Part shown: positions 26,845-34,376 of the stretch, one piece after another
Layout of the letters: each line of letters begins with the position of its first letter
How positions within the stretch are numbered: position 1 is the first letter of the stretch
NCBI RefSeq assembly: GCF_009674775.1
Contig: NZ_WKKE01000015.1
Location: 62,001 to 126,000 of the forward strand
From: Flavobacterium sp. LC2016-23
GTDB taxonomy: Bacteria; Bacteroidota; Bacteroidia; Flavobacteriales; Flavobacteriaceae
Length of the DNA: 64,000 bases
Reading direction: 5' to 3'
Notes under the pieces: generated by a model
Databases searched by the model: none
Seen by the model: only the letters and a program-made list of their open reading frames with translations
Told to the model about the DNA's origin: nothing
Translations under genes and position numbers: made by a program

Positions 26845-27690
26845 ATGACACACCAAGACAAAATCCAAACCGTAGAAGCTTTAGAAAAATTTATTTTACA
26901 AAAAGGATCTCAAAATCAAGTTGCTGCTGGCATGTCAGGAGTATCGGCTGCAACCTTATCGCAAATGCGTAATCATAAATGGGAACTAATCGCTGACGAA
27001 ATGTGGCGAAAAGTAGCAAAGTATGTTGGCGTTAGTGCAAGTGGCTGGAATCATGCTGAAACGCGTAATTCATTAGAGCTAGAAGAGTTTTTCAACGATA
27101 GCCAACAATTTTCACTGGTCATGGCAATTACTGGTAAAGCTGGAGCAGGAAAGTCAAAAACTGCTGAAAAGTACGAAGGTGAAAACAAAAACGCTTTCTT
27201 GTTATCCTGCAACGAATACTGGGACAAACGCTGGTTTCTACGTGAATTGTTAGCAAAAATGGGTAAAGATCACGCAGGGCTGACACTTCCAGAAATGATG
27301 CACAAGGCGGTTTTACTTCTAAAATCACTTGAATCACCAATCATAATTTTAGATGAAGCCGATAAGTTGGCGGATAATGTACTTCTGTTCTTCATCACTC
27401 TATATAATGCACTTGAAAATCATTGCGGAATTGTATTGATGGCTACTCACTTTTTGGAAAAAAGAATCAGACGAGGTGTAGCAATGGAAAAGAAAGGCTA
27501 CAGAGAAATTTATAGCCGCGTTGGACTTCGTTTCATTGAACTTGAAAATACCTCATATAGCGATGTTGAGAAAATTTGCAGAGCGAACGGTATAGAAGAT
27601 ACCGCTATCATCAGAACTATTTCAAAAGATTGTGACGGCGATCTTAGACGTGTAAGAAGATTAATTTTTTCACACAAACGCGCGTCCTAA
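26845..27690 (+). CDS. Mu B-like ATP-dependent target-DNA activator
   Basis: This is an AAA+ ATPase that selects target DNA and stimulates transposase A. An N-terminal HTH (about residues 22-65: NQVAAGMSGVSAATLSQM) precedes Walker A GKAGAGKS (97-104) and Walker B IIILDEADKL. A sensor-like ATHFLEKRIRRG segment follows. At 281 residues it is slightly shorter than Mu B. The stop overlaps the next start (TAATG) by one base, suggesting translational coupling. Confidence 0.9.
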   Translation: MTHQDKIQTVEALEKFILQKGSQNQVAAGMSGVSAATLSQMRNHKWELIADEMWRKVAKYVGVSASGWNHAETRNSLELEEFFNDSQQFSLVMAITGKAGAGKSKTAEKYEGENKNAFLLSCNEYWDKRWFLRELLAKMGKDHAGLTLPEMMHKAVLLLKSLESPIIILDEADKLADNVLLFFITLYNALENHCGIVLMATHFLEKRIRRGVAMEKKGYREIYSRVGLRFIELENTSYSDVEKICRANGIEDTAIIRTISKDCDGDLRRVRRLIFSHKRAS

Positions 27691-28130
27691 TGGAATTTCG
27701 AAATCACCCAATAATCGAAGGACTTCGTGTAAACGAAGATGGTACAGAAATTTACTATAAGGATGTTTTGCTCCGGGTTTTTAAAAACGATCACACACGG
27801 GACACACCAACACTAAAAGTAAATTTCATTAATAAGGCTCACTCAGTTGCGAGATTGGTTTGTGAGACTTGGAACGGCTTGAGAGAGCATTCTGAACAAC
27901 GAGCCAGCAAAATAGATCTTCTTTTAGGTAATCACTATTCTAATTTAGAATGGAAAGAAGGTGCAACAAATGGTGTAGGGATGTTTAAACAAAAACTACA
28001 GCAGTCGGATGTTGAAACGATTATCGAATTATTAAAAGGCAAATCCAGTAAAGAAATTGCCGAAATGTATGGAGTTAATCAGTCAACTATTTACAGAATT
28101 AAACAGAGAAATGACAAAGAAAATCAATAG
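27690..28130 (+). CDS. HNH-fold-like DNA-binding protein with C-terminal HTH, apparently lacking the HNH residues
   Basis: The N-terminal ~90 residues follow the layout of phage HNH proteins: AHSVARLVCETW in place of the usual HRLVAEAF, and a closing YSNLEWKEG like the NLEWVT segment. The central DHIDGN-type metal/His motif is replaced by SKIDLLLGNH, so nuclease activity is doubtful. The C-terminus (residues ~108-142: LLKGKSSKEIAEMYGVNQST) is a resolvase-type HTH. It may be a DNA-binding derivative of a homing-type nuclease. It overlaps the next gene by 20 nt. Confidence 0.6.
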   Translation: MEFRNHPIIEGLRVNEDGTEIYYKDVLLRVFKNDHTRDTPTLKVNFINKAHSVARLVCETWNGLREHSEQRASKIDLLLGNHYSNLEWKEGATNGVGMFKQKLQQSDVETIIELLKGKSSKEIAEMYGVNQSTIYRIKQRNDKENQ

Positions 28131-28749
28131 AGCTTATTCAGTATCAAACGTTCTTTCAAAAAAATTCAATGAGCTTGATTTTTCTGGTGAGTGGGAAGCA
28201 ACTCTCGGAAAACCGGATAAAGCGTTTTCGGCAATAATTTGGGGCGGCACTACAAACGGTAAAACGGAGGCAGCAATCAAGTTTGCCAAGTATTTAACCA
28301 ATTTCGGAAAAGTAGCTTTTGATTCTTTAGAGCAGGGTCTTTCTGCAACGATTCAAAAAGCACTTGTACGTAACCACATGGAAACCCTCGGAAACTCTTT
28401 TATGTTACTAGATCGAGAACCATTTGAAGATCTAATCGAAAGAATGAGCAAACCCAAATCACCTGATTTTCTATTTATCGATTCAGTTCAATATACTAGA
28501 ATAACAAAAGCACAATATTACCAATTAAAGGAATTGATGCTAAAAAAAGGAAAAGGAATTATTTGGATTTCACAAGCAAAAGGAAGCTTACCCAAAGGTG
28601 CATTAGCTGACGATATAATGTATGACGTTGATTTGAAATTATGGGTTGAGGGATTTAAATTATTCCCTGATGGAAGGTTAAACGGTGGTGGCGAACCATT
28701 CGTTATTTGGGCACAAAAGGCCGCAAAATATTGGAAAGAAATTGTTTAA
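28111..28749 (+). CDS. P-loop ATPase, early phage protein
   Basis: The ATG at 28111 gives 212 residues; it overlaps the upstream gene by 20 nt. Walker A is GGTTNGKTEAA near residue 40, and Walker B is DFLFIDSVQY near residue 127, followed by a sensor-like GIIWISQAKG. The fold looks RecA/DnaB-like. Such ATPases follow B in several Bacteroidota Mu-like phages, but their substrate is unknown to me. Confidence 0.7.
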   Translation: MTKKINRAYSVSNVLSKKFNELDFSGEWEATLGKPDKAFSAIIWGGTTNGKTEAAIKFAKYLTNFGKVAFDSLEQGLSATIQKALVRNHMETLGNSFMLLDREPFEDLIERMSKPKSPDFLFIDSVQYTRITKAQYYQLKELMLKKGKGIIWISQAKGSLPKGALADDIMYDVDLKLWVEGFKLFPDGRLNGGGEPFVIWAQKAAKYWKEIV

Positions 28750-28766
28750 AGTTCTAAAATAGTAAA

Positions 28767-29168
28767 ATGAGATCAAAAATAACAAAGGAATCAGCAGAAG
28801 ACTTCTTAATGAGTCAATTGGAAGTACACAAAACAAAAGAAGATTTAATCCTCGCTTTTTGGCTCTACTGGGTAGATAGTGTAACCATTACAGCCGTGGA
28901 ATTTCAAAAAGTATTAGCATGTTCATCAGTTAATAAGTGGTTTATGATCGAACTCGAAAAAGAAGAAACCGAGTTTGATAAGATTATAGAAACTTATCCC
29001 GATACAAGTGGAAAAGACAAAGATTGGCTTTACTGTAAGTACATAAGCAGATTAATGTCAAAATTCCCGAAAGCACTACTCGACTTTGCAAAAAAACATG
29101 AGAACAAAGAACAAGCAGCAAGAATACCTGGTTTAAAAATAGAAATCCAAATCGCCAAACTAAACTAA
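28767..29168 (+). CDS. Hypothetical early phage protein
   Basis: This is a 133-residue mostly helical, acidic protein with no motif I recognise. It lies 17 nt after the ATPase gene and within the continuous early operon. No signal peptide or transmembrane segment. Confidence 0.6.
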   Translation: MRSKITKESAEDFLMSQLEVHKTKEDLILAFWLYWVDSVTITAVEFQKVLACSSVNKWFMIELEKEETEFDKIIETYPDTSGKDKDWLYCKYISRLMSKFPKALLDFAKKHENKEQAARIPGLKIEIQIAKLN

Positions 29169-29172
29169 TTAT

Positions 29173-29310
29173 ATGACACCAAGACAAAGAAAAAATAAAA
29201 AAATAGAACTAGAACAATGGCTCAATGATAACCCTAATCATGAGAATAGAAAAAAGGTTCAAAGTGATTTAACCCAAATTATTAATGAACTCTTAGAAAA
29301 AAAGAAATGA
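29173..29310 (+). CDS. Small hypothetical early protein (45 aa)
   Basis: The frame from ATG 29173 encodes 45 residues (MTPRQRKNKKIELEQWLNDN...), highly charged and helical. Its stop overlaps the next start codon as ATGA (29307-29310), and it starts 4 nt after the previous stop, so it fits tightly between neighbours. No function is visible. Confidence 0.6.
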   Translation: MTPRQRKNKKIELEQWLNDNPNHENRKKVQSDLTQIINELLEKKK

Positions 29311-29648
29311 TAAACTCAAACATAACAGAACAGGAAGCGAAAAACCGCTTAGACTTCTTAGACATTATAAACTCCTTTTTGTTTGAAGAAATACCAGTGA
29401 AAATTAAAGATGAAACGCAATATCGTAAGCGTGACATTTTAACAGATGGCGAAAAGATATGCCTCAGTCAGGAAAGAGCATCCATAAGAGATTTTCTTGC
29501 ATATAAACATGGTGAAATCGACAAAAACCAAGTAAGACAATATCAGGTTTCTGAAAAGATTGAATTAAAGATTAAAACCTGTGTAATCATTATTAAACAA
29601 ACCAATTGGCTTGAAAATTTTAAAAGAAGATACGAACAATACAATTAA
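29307..29648 (+). CDS. Hypothetical early phage protein
   Basis: This is a 113-residue soluble, charged protein with predicted helices. It is coupled to the upstream 45-aa gene by an ATGA overlap. No recognisable domain. Confidence 0.6.
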   Translation: MINSNITEQEAKNRLDFLDIINSFLFEEIPVKIKDETQYRKRDILTDGEKICLSQERASIRDFLAYKHGEIDKNQVRQYQVSEKIELKIKTCVIIIKQTNWLENFKRRYEQYN

Positions 29649-29673
29649 CATAAAAATTAAAGACTCAAATATT

Positions 29674-30327
29674 ATGAATACAACAACAAGCAACCCAGTA
29701 GATCAACTTTCAACTTCGGAATTAGAAGCAGCATTAAAAGACCGAAAAAAATCTGAAGCTAAGAAACTGGAGAAAGAAAAAGCGGAATACGAAAAAAACA
29801 GAGATGAAAAAGTGCTGACCATGATGCTAACTGCACAGGCTCTGTTTAGAGAATTAGGCGAGTTTAAACAGTATATGCATATCGAAATGGAAGACCAAGC
29901 ACTAAAACTTGCTGGTTACGGAAAGATTAGAGGTAATTCAAAAGGTGGCTTTTCAATTTCTAATGCTGAGGACACAATGAGAATTAAACGTCGTCGAGAC
30001 ACTGAACCGTCTTGGGATGAAAGAAGTTCAAAAGCAATAGAACTTATTAAAGAGTTTTTAAGTGATACAATAAAAAAACGTGATGTAAAGCTTCATGAAA
30101 TCCTTTTAAGCTTTTTAGAACGAAATGCTAATGGTGATCTCGAATACAGCCGTGTAATGGACTTATATAAGCATGAAGATAAGTTTGATGATCCACGATG
30201 GAAAGAAGGCCTACGATTGATAAAAGAATCGTTTTCAAACCATTTAAAAGGTTTCGGATATGAGTTCAAACTTAAAGATGCTAATGGACACTGGCAAAAT
30301 ATAATTTTAAACTTTTCCAGTCTATGA
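29674..30327 (+). CDS. DUF3164 family protein
   Basis: The ATG at 29674 (MNTTTSNPVDQLS) gives 217 residues; an upstream in-frame start would overlap the previous gene. Residues ~20-50 form a coiled coil. The C-terminal half contains LIKESFSNHLKGFGYEF and a final WQNIILNFSSL, matching the pattern of DUF3164 proteins, which are common early genes in Mu-like phages. Molecular function is not established. Confidence 0.7.
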   Translation: MNTTTSNPVDQLSTSELEAALKDRKKSEAKKLEKEKAEYEKNRDEKVLTMMLTAQALFRELGEFKQYMHIEMEDQALKLAGYGKIRGNSKGGFSISNAEDTMRIKRRRDTEPSWDERSSKAIELIKEFLSDTIKKRDVKLHEILLSFLERNANGDLEYSRVMDLYKHEDKFDDPRWKEGLRLIKESFSNHLKGFGYEFKLKDANGHWQNIILNFSSL

Positions 30328-30485
30328 ATCCATATATAACCACAATTATTCTCTTAGCGGGAATGCTGCTAAGAGCATATAAAAATCCAATAGCTACCTA
30401 TATAGCTTGGCTACATTTTAAAATTACAATAACCCGTAAACAAAGACAGAATGAACGTAGAAATAAAACCTATAACAGATCATGA
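30324..30485 (+). CDS. Small membrane-type early protein (53 aa)
   Basis: It starts with an ATGA overlap to the DUF3164 gene and encodes an N-terminal hydrophobic helix (PYITTIILLAGMLLRAY) then a basic tail (KITITRKQRQNERRNK). It overlaps the next gene by 35 nt in another frame, which lowers confidence. Confidence 0.45.
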   Translation: MNPYITTIILLAGMLLRAYKNPIATYIAWLHFKITITRKQRQNERRNKTYNRS

Positions 30486-30651
30486 ACAATACACTGTGAA
30501 TGGTCATTTAGTTCATAAAGATCAGTTTAATAACTGGACTTGCAAACAAGATCTCTCTGACAAAGAACTATGTGCTTTTGCACGATATGAAAAGCTTGTG
30601 ATTAATAATGACAGATTTAAAAAACATACCAAAGCAACTTACAAAGGATAG
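30451..30651 (+). CDS. Hypothetical early phage protein (66 aa)
   Basis: This is a 66-residue protein, with two cysteines only, that resembles no family I know. It is the last gene before the tRNA-like element, whose 5' strand begins 9 nt after this stop codon. Confidence 0.55.
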   Translation: MNVEIKPITDHEQYTVNGHLVHKDQFNNWTCKQDLSDKELCAFARYEKLVINNDRFKKHTKATYKG

Positions 30652-30659
30652 TTAATTAG

Positions 30660-30708
30660 GTTCCCTGAGCACGGAGGTTTTGGCGGGTTCGAATCCCGTC
30701 TCAGGAAC
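30660..30708 (+). ncRNA. Armless tRNA-like minihelix (acceptor stem plus T-arm)
   Basis: GTTCC-C-TGAG (30660-30669) pairs with CTCA-GGAAC (30700-30708, taking C30700 with G30669), giving nine pairs and one bulged C. A tRNA-type T-arm follows the fold: stem GCGGG / CCCGT (30683-30687 with 30695-30699) closing the canonical loop TTCGAAT (30688-30694). Only 13 nt (30670-30682, containing GGAGG) stand where D-arm, anticodon arm and variable loop should be. It is too short for a functional tRNA, yet has the T-loop identity bases of one. It lies in the 82-nt gap between two early genes. Confidence 0.7.
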
Positions 30709-30733
30709 AAATATTAAAAATAAATAGACGGTA

Positions 30734-31093
30734 ATGAAAACAGTTAATGCACCATATCTATACACAGGAGAAGGTTCTGCGATAGATAATTATAACAGGC
30801 CGAAAAGCCAACTCAAAAATATTGTTCAGGCTAGCCGAAATTCAAGTAAAAACAATTGGGGATTTTTTGACAAAAAAAACAAACAGCATCGAACAATCCT
30901 CTCCCAATTAAGAACGCTTCAATGGGTTGTCAAAAATGAAAAGTGGGGAGAAGTTCCAGACTTAAACAGGTTTGGTGAATTTTTAAAGAGCGATAAATCA
31001 CCAGTTAGGAAACCTTTAAAAGACATGACTCCGGAGGAGGTGTCTAAAATTATCAGTTGTCTCGATTCTATAACAATTAAAAACTTTAAATAA
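30734..31093 (+). CDS. GemA/Gp16-like early protein (tentative)
   Basis: The protein has 119 residues. The second half (HRTILSQLRTLQWV ... KPLKDMTPEEVSKIISCLDS) resembles the helical pattern of Mu GemA/Gp16 (DUF1018), where a short helix pair is followed by an L-x-x-M/L-T-x-x-E-x-x-x-I segment. The first half is basic and Asn-rich. In Mu, GemA alters host gene expression and supercoiling. The assignment is weak and should be tested by profile comparison. Confidence 0.5.
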   Translation: MKTVNAPYLYTGEGSAIDNYNRPKSQLKNIVQASRNSSKNNWGFFDKKNKQHRTILSQLRTLQWVVKNEKWGEVPDLNRFGEFLKSDKSPVRKPLKDMTPEEVSKIISCLDSITIKNFK

Positions 31094-31094
31094 T

Positions 31095-31289
31095 ATGTCA
31101 CAAACACAAAATTTTTTCTTAGGTAGCTGTTTGATAGTGGCACTTATAATCACTTTACTTATAAGATTGGCACGTGCTGAAAAAAAGCAATCAACGCCAA
31201 AACTATATTGCTTTGAATGTGAAATTGAAATGCCGACAAAAGAAAAATACGGCAATCTACATTGCTCAAATTGCGGTTTACGCCATTAA
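31095..31289 (+). CDS. Membrane protein with C-terminal zinc ribbon (64 aa)
   Basis: A single transmembrane helix (residues ~8-26) is followed by a compact zinc ribbon, CFEC ... CSNC, in the last 30 residues. The start codon is 1 nt after the previous stop. Similar tiny anchored zinc ribbons occur in phages; the partner is unknown. Confidence 0.65.
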   Translation: MSQTQNFFLGSCLIVALIITLLIRLARAEKKQSTPKLYCFECEIEMPTKEKYGNLHCSNCGLRH

Positions 31290-31290
31290 G

Positions 31291-31434
31291 ATGGAAGAAT
31301 ATAGTATCACCGAAGTTTGCTTGCATGATGTAGCTGAAATAAAAGTGCTTGAAGCTATATGTGGATGCGAAACTACAGTCCTTATTTGCTCAGATTGCAA
31401 AAAACAATTGTCAAAACCTGAAACCGAATGTTAA
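31291..31434 (+). CDS. Small cysteine-rich protein (47 aa)
   Basis: The ATG at 31291 follows the preceding stop by 1 nt. Cysteines at 10, 24, 26, 33 and 36 (CGC ... CSDC) suggest a small zinc-binding fold. An upstream start in this frame would overlap the previous gene and is not preferred. Confidence 0.55.
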   Translation: MEEYSITEVCLHDVAEIKVLEAICGCETTVLICSDCKKQLSKPETEC

Positions 31435-31435
31435 G

Positions 31436-31753
31436 ATGAAAGTAGAACTTAAATTTACAAATTATCAATTGTCTTTTTTGAATGCATTTATAGCTGATAA
31501 TTTACCTGCTAGTGTACATGGCGAAATGAAGGATCGCAAAAGCTTCATATTCCTAATGAATGATGTATCGTGTAAATTACTTAAAAAAGCCATTGAAAAG
31601 AGACAAGAAGCAAAAGCTTTTAAAATTTCTTTAAAGTATTACGAAGCGTTCGCTTTACATCAGTTTCTTTATCTCTACATGGATTATGACAATACCGAAA
31701 GATACAATGTAACGAGGGAAATATTAGGTGTAATAAATCAAAAGCTTGCATGA
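31436..31753 (+). CDS. Hypothetical early phage protein (105 aa)
   Basis: The ATG at 31436 is 1 nt after the previous stop. The protein is basic and helical with aromatic-rich C-terminal half (YYEAFALHQFLYLYMDY). No motif recognised. It overlaps the next start by ATGA. Confidence 0.6.
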   Translation: MKVELKFTNYQLSFLNAFIADNLPASVHGEMKDRKSFIFLMNDVSCKLLKKAIEKRQEAKAFKISLKYYEAFALHQFLYLYMDYDNTERYNVTREILGVINQKLA

Positions 31754-32025
31754 AGGGAACGATTTTTAAAGTGGAAAAAGGAAAACATATCAGCTTTGAA
31801 CTTTATAGCCATTCTAAAGACCGATTTTCAACATGTCTTTATTCTGATACATTGGGTTACGTTGATCAATACAAAGAACCTACAACAATTCACGCAGTTC
31901 TGGTCAATGAAATTAAAACTATAAAGAGAAAAATCAAAGAAAATCCTAAAGAGAAAGCGCTTAAATGGCTGTTATCGGAAGTTAAAAAGAAGAGAGTAGA
32001 ATATTCACAATTAACATTATTTTAA
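31750..32025 (+). CDS. Hypothetical early phage protein (91 aa)
   Basis: This is a Lys-rich 91-residue protein ending EYSQLTLF. The terminal LTLF-type tail resembles clamp- or SSB-tail-like peptides only loosely. Coupled to the upstream gene by ATGA. No domain recognised. Confidence 0.55.
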   Translation: MKGTIFKVEKGKHISFELYSHSKDRFSTCLYSDTLGYVDQYKEPTTIHAVLVNEIKTIKRKIKENPKEKALKWLLSEVKKKRVEYSQLTLF

Positions 32026-32026
32026 A

Positions 32027-32335
32027 ATGAATCAAACAATATACATCGCGGGCAAAGTAACCGGAGAACTGCCAGAACCGACAGCAGCAAAATTTAAAAA
32101 TATGCAAATTGAGCTTGAAGCAAAAGGCTTTGATGTGGTCAACCCGATAGAAGTTGTAAACAACTCAAAAGAAAATTGGTACACTGCAATGGGGATGTGT
32201 TTACAAGCATTAGAATCATGTGACGCAATTTTTATGATGCCCTGCTATAAAGACAGTAAAGGAGCAAAAATTGAGCTTAAAACTGCTAAAGATCTGGGAA
32301 TTCAAGTTTACTACAATTTACATGAAATAATTTAA
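32027..32335 (+). CDS. DUF4406 family (nucleoside 2-deoxyribosyltransferase-like fold)
   Basis: The protein has 102 residues with the family's opening strand-loop IYIAGKVTG, the central FDVVNPIEV, and a late ESCDAIFMMPCYKDSKGAKIE segment typical of this fold. Related enzymes cleave or exchange nucleoside bases, but DUF4406 members lack a proven reaction. In a phage it may act on nucleotides or nucleotide signals. Confidence 0.7.
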   Translation: MNQTIYIAGKVTGELPEPTAAKFKNMQIELEAKGFDVVNPIEVVNNSKENWYTAMGMCLQALESCDAIFMMPCYKDSKGAKIELKTAKDLGIQVYYNLHEII

Positions 32336-32339
32336 GAAA

Positions 32340-32774
32340 ATGAGCCTTGTTCGAACATATACCGTTAAAATGCAATCCGGTGATATATGGCAGTTTAAAT
32401 ACAATTTAAACGGTGTTTTAATCTTCTTTAATGTATTGGAAGGTGATCTGAAACCAAAGCAGGAAAAGTTTCTTTATCTCGACGGTAAGTTTCCATGGAA
32501 AGAAGATCACATAAAAGCTTGGTCAAACCTTTACAAAACAACCAAGGTTGAAGTCGGTGAGCCTGCCCTGTCATTTATTGCATTTTGGAAGTTATACCCC
32601 CCAAATCCCCTTTCAAAGAAAAAGCTTGCAATGGAGCGATTCAATAAGTTAAAAGAAGTTGATCGTATAAAGATCTTCCTGAAGACTCCGGAATTTATAA
32701 AAGAAAAAATTAAGCAAAATTCATCATTTCCCTATGCAGAGGTTTATATAAATCAGCGTTGGTGGGATCAATAA
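32340..32774 (+). CDS. Hypothetical early phage protein (144 aa)
   Basis: The N-terminal half is beta-rich. The C-terminal half carries FIAFWKLYPPNPLSKKKLAM, resembling the FW-x-x-YP-x-x-x-x-KKxA motif found at the end of several phage replication and helicase-loader proteins. No catalytic motif is visible. Confidence 0.6.
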   Translation: MSLVRTYTVKMQSGDIWQFKYNLNGVLIFFNVLEGDLKPKQEKFLYLDGKFPWKEDHIKAWSNLYKTTKVEVGEPALSFIAFWKLYPPNPLSKKKLAMERFNKLKEVDRIKIFLKTPEFIKEKIKQNSSFPYAEVYINQRWWDQ

Positions 32775-32798
32775 AACTAACTAAATAAAATTGTAAAT

Positions 32799-33824
32799 AT
32801 GGAATTTGATTTTACAAAAAAACTAACTAAGCAAAGAAAAATTGAATTTGCAGAATTAGTCAAAGAACTAAGTGATAGAATAGGATTTAAAGTTTCATCA
32901 AGAGGTTGGTGCTACATAATGGAGCAATCAGGATATATAAATAAGGATCAATTTGATAAGATTGCGAATGCTATTAATGACTGTCGAAAAGAAGGTTATC
33001 TCCCTGTTGATTTCGTCGCTGAAGAATCAAGTAGAGCATTTTCAGGTGTTGAGAAACCAGACGATAGAACATTACAGTCAGTATTAAAATGGATGTTATC
33101 GGACGTTTTAGACGGTGCGAAATATTTTAGTCCTGATTGGTGGGATGGAGAAGAATATTATATACAGATGGTTGTTGAAAAGATTGACCTTGTAACATTG
33201 TTCGCACCCGTCTGTAGAGAATATCATATTCCAATTGCAAATGCTAAAGGTTGGAGTTCAATTTCCCAAAGAGCAGAATATGCTCGAAGATTTAAGGAGG
33301 CTGAAAATTTAGGATTAAAATGTGTATTACTTTATTGTGGGGATCATGATCCAGATGGCTTGCGGATTTCTGAAACACTACGTAGTAATCTTAATGACGT
33401 AAAAGATGTTTATTGGAACGATGGAGAAAACGGATATAATCCTAAAAATTTGATAATTGATAGATTTGGATTGAATTATGATTTTATTCAAAAAAATGGA
33501 TTTACATGGATTGATAATTTAGTAACGGGTAGCGGTAAAGATTTAGCGGATACTCGACACAGAAACAACAAAATGCCTTATGTAAGAGATTATCTTAAAA
33601 CAGTTGGTGCGAGAAAATGTGAGGCAAATGTAATTGTAACAATGCCAAGAGTTGCTAAAAATTTAGTTACTGAAATCATTGAAAAATATCTAGGGGATGA
33701 TTCTTTACAACGTTTTCAAGAGAAAAGAGATAAAATTAATGAGGAGTATGAGACATTGCTCGATGAATTAGAAATTAGAGAACCTATTCAAAGAGTTATT
33801 GATATTGTCGACGATAACGAATAG
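32799..33824 (+). CDS. Spo11/topoisomerase VI-A-like protein (Topo mini-A type)
   Basis: The 341-residue protein matches the order of the type IIB topoisomerase A subunit. Residues ~30-70 form a winged-helix-like segment with SSRGWCYIMEQ, where Tyr 39 sits four residues after Arg 35, as the catalytic Tyr does in Spo11 and TopVIA (R-x-x-[YF]-Y). A TOPRIM domain follows: Glu 127 (VVEKIDLV), AKGWSS at 149-154 in place of GKGYP, and GDHDPDGLRIS with Asp 182 and Asp 184. No B subunit (GHKL ATPase) is encoded in the prophage, which fits the B-less mini-A proteins reported from mobile elements. Activity is inferred. Confidence 0.75.
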   Translation: MEFDFTKKLTKQRKIEFAELVKELSDRIGFKVSSRGWCYIMEQSGYINKDQFDKIANAINDCRKEGYLPVDFVAEESSRAFSGVEKPDDRTLQSVLKWMLSDVLDGAKYFSPDWWDGEEYYIQMVVEKIDLVTLFAPVCREYHIPIANAKGWSSISQRAEYARRFKEAENLGLKCVLLYCGDHDPDGLRISETLRSNLNDVKDVYWNDGENGYNPKNLIIDRFGLNYDFIQKNGFTWIDNLVTGSGKDLADTRHRNNKMPYVRDYLKTVGARKCEANVIVTMPRVAKNLVTEIIEKYLGDDSLQRFQEKRDKINEEYETLLDELEIREPIQRVIDIVDDNE

Positions 33825-33873
33825 TAAGGTTTTCCGTAAAACAATTAAAAAACAAGTAAATACTTTTATAATC

Positions 33874-34041
33874 ATGTCAGATAGAAATCAACAAATCAGA
33901 GATTATCACGAAAAAGAACTAGCAAAAACACATGCGAAGTTAGATCGAAAATTAAACATACGTTTGGGTATATTAGTAATCATTATAATAATTTTAGTGT
34001 TCGTTCTCATATATTTCGACTTTTTTTCTAATTTTGAATGA
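33874..34041 (+). CDS. Small single-pass membrane protein (55 aa)
   Basis: The ATG at 33874 gives a charged N-terminal helix followed by one transmembrane segment (ILVIIIIILVFVLIYFDFF). It overlaps the next gene by ATGA. Possibly a superinfection or lysis accessory protein; nothing in the sequence decides. Confidence 0.55.
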   Translation: MSDRNQQIRDYHEKELAKTHAKLDRKLNIRLGILVIIIIILVFVLIYFDFFSNFE

Positions 34042-34280
34042 AATTCGTAACAACAAATAACATTATGGACAATGTACCCCTATCTGACGAAGAGATTAAC
34101 ATATCTGACGAAGAGATTAGAGAGTTAAGAGCCAAAGTAAGACAAACCTATTTTCAAGAGGATGACTATAAAACACCCTATTTTTGCATTTTTGTCATTT
34201 ATTTAATTAAGGTGATTTTAATAAGCCTGCTACTTTTAATCGTATCAGCACCTTTTTACATTATATATTTATGCCTTTAA
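34038..34280 (+). CDS. Small membrane protein (80 aa)
   Basis: The N-terminal half is acidic and contains an exact 16-nt direct repeat (TCTGACGAAGAGATTA, at about 34083 and 34110) encoding two SDEEI units. The C-terminal half has one or two transmembrane helices. ATG 34038 overlaps the upstream gene; ATG 34065 is an alternative start. It is the last gene of the early operon. Confidence 0.55.
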   Translation: MKFVTTNNIMDNVPLSDEEINISDEEIRELRAKVRQTYFQEDDYKTPYFCIFVIYLIKVILISLLLLIVSAPFYIIYLCL

Positions 34281-34293
34281 ATACATTTTTCAT

Positions 34294-34324
34294 AAAAAAA
34301 GCCTCCACTATGGAGGCTTTTTTT
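34294..34324 (+). terminator. Terminator of the early operon
   Basis: The stem AAGCCTCC / TGGAGGCTT (about 34299-34306 with 34311-34319) is followed by a T run. It closes the ~9.7-kb early transcript starting near 24594. Confidence 0.88.
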
Positions 34325-34341
34325 ATGCTCAAAAAGTTCAT

Positions 34342-34372
34342 TTGAAAATTAGCATTATCTTACATATCTTTG
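34342..34372 (+). promoter_or_regulatory. Promoter of the putative late-activator gene
   Basis: TTG (34342-34344), a 20-nt spacer and TATCTTTG (34365-34372) match the host consensus. The ATG follows the box by 4 nt, so the transcript should be nearly leaderless. This is the position of Mu's middle promoter. Confidence 0.75.
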
Positions 34373-34376
34373 CCGT

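Noticed and set aside
28057..28110. A longer start for the P-loop ATPase
   Set aside because: The extra residues come from the out-of-frame HTH codons of the upstream gene; ATG 28111 gives a compact 20-nt overlap typical of this operon.
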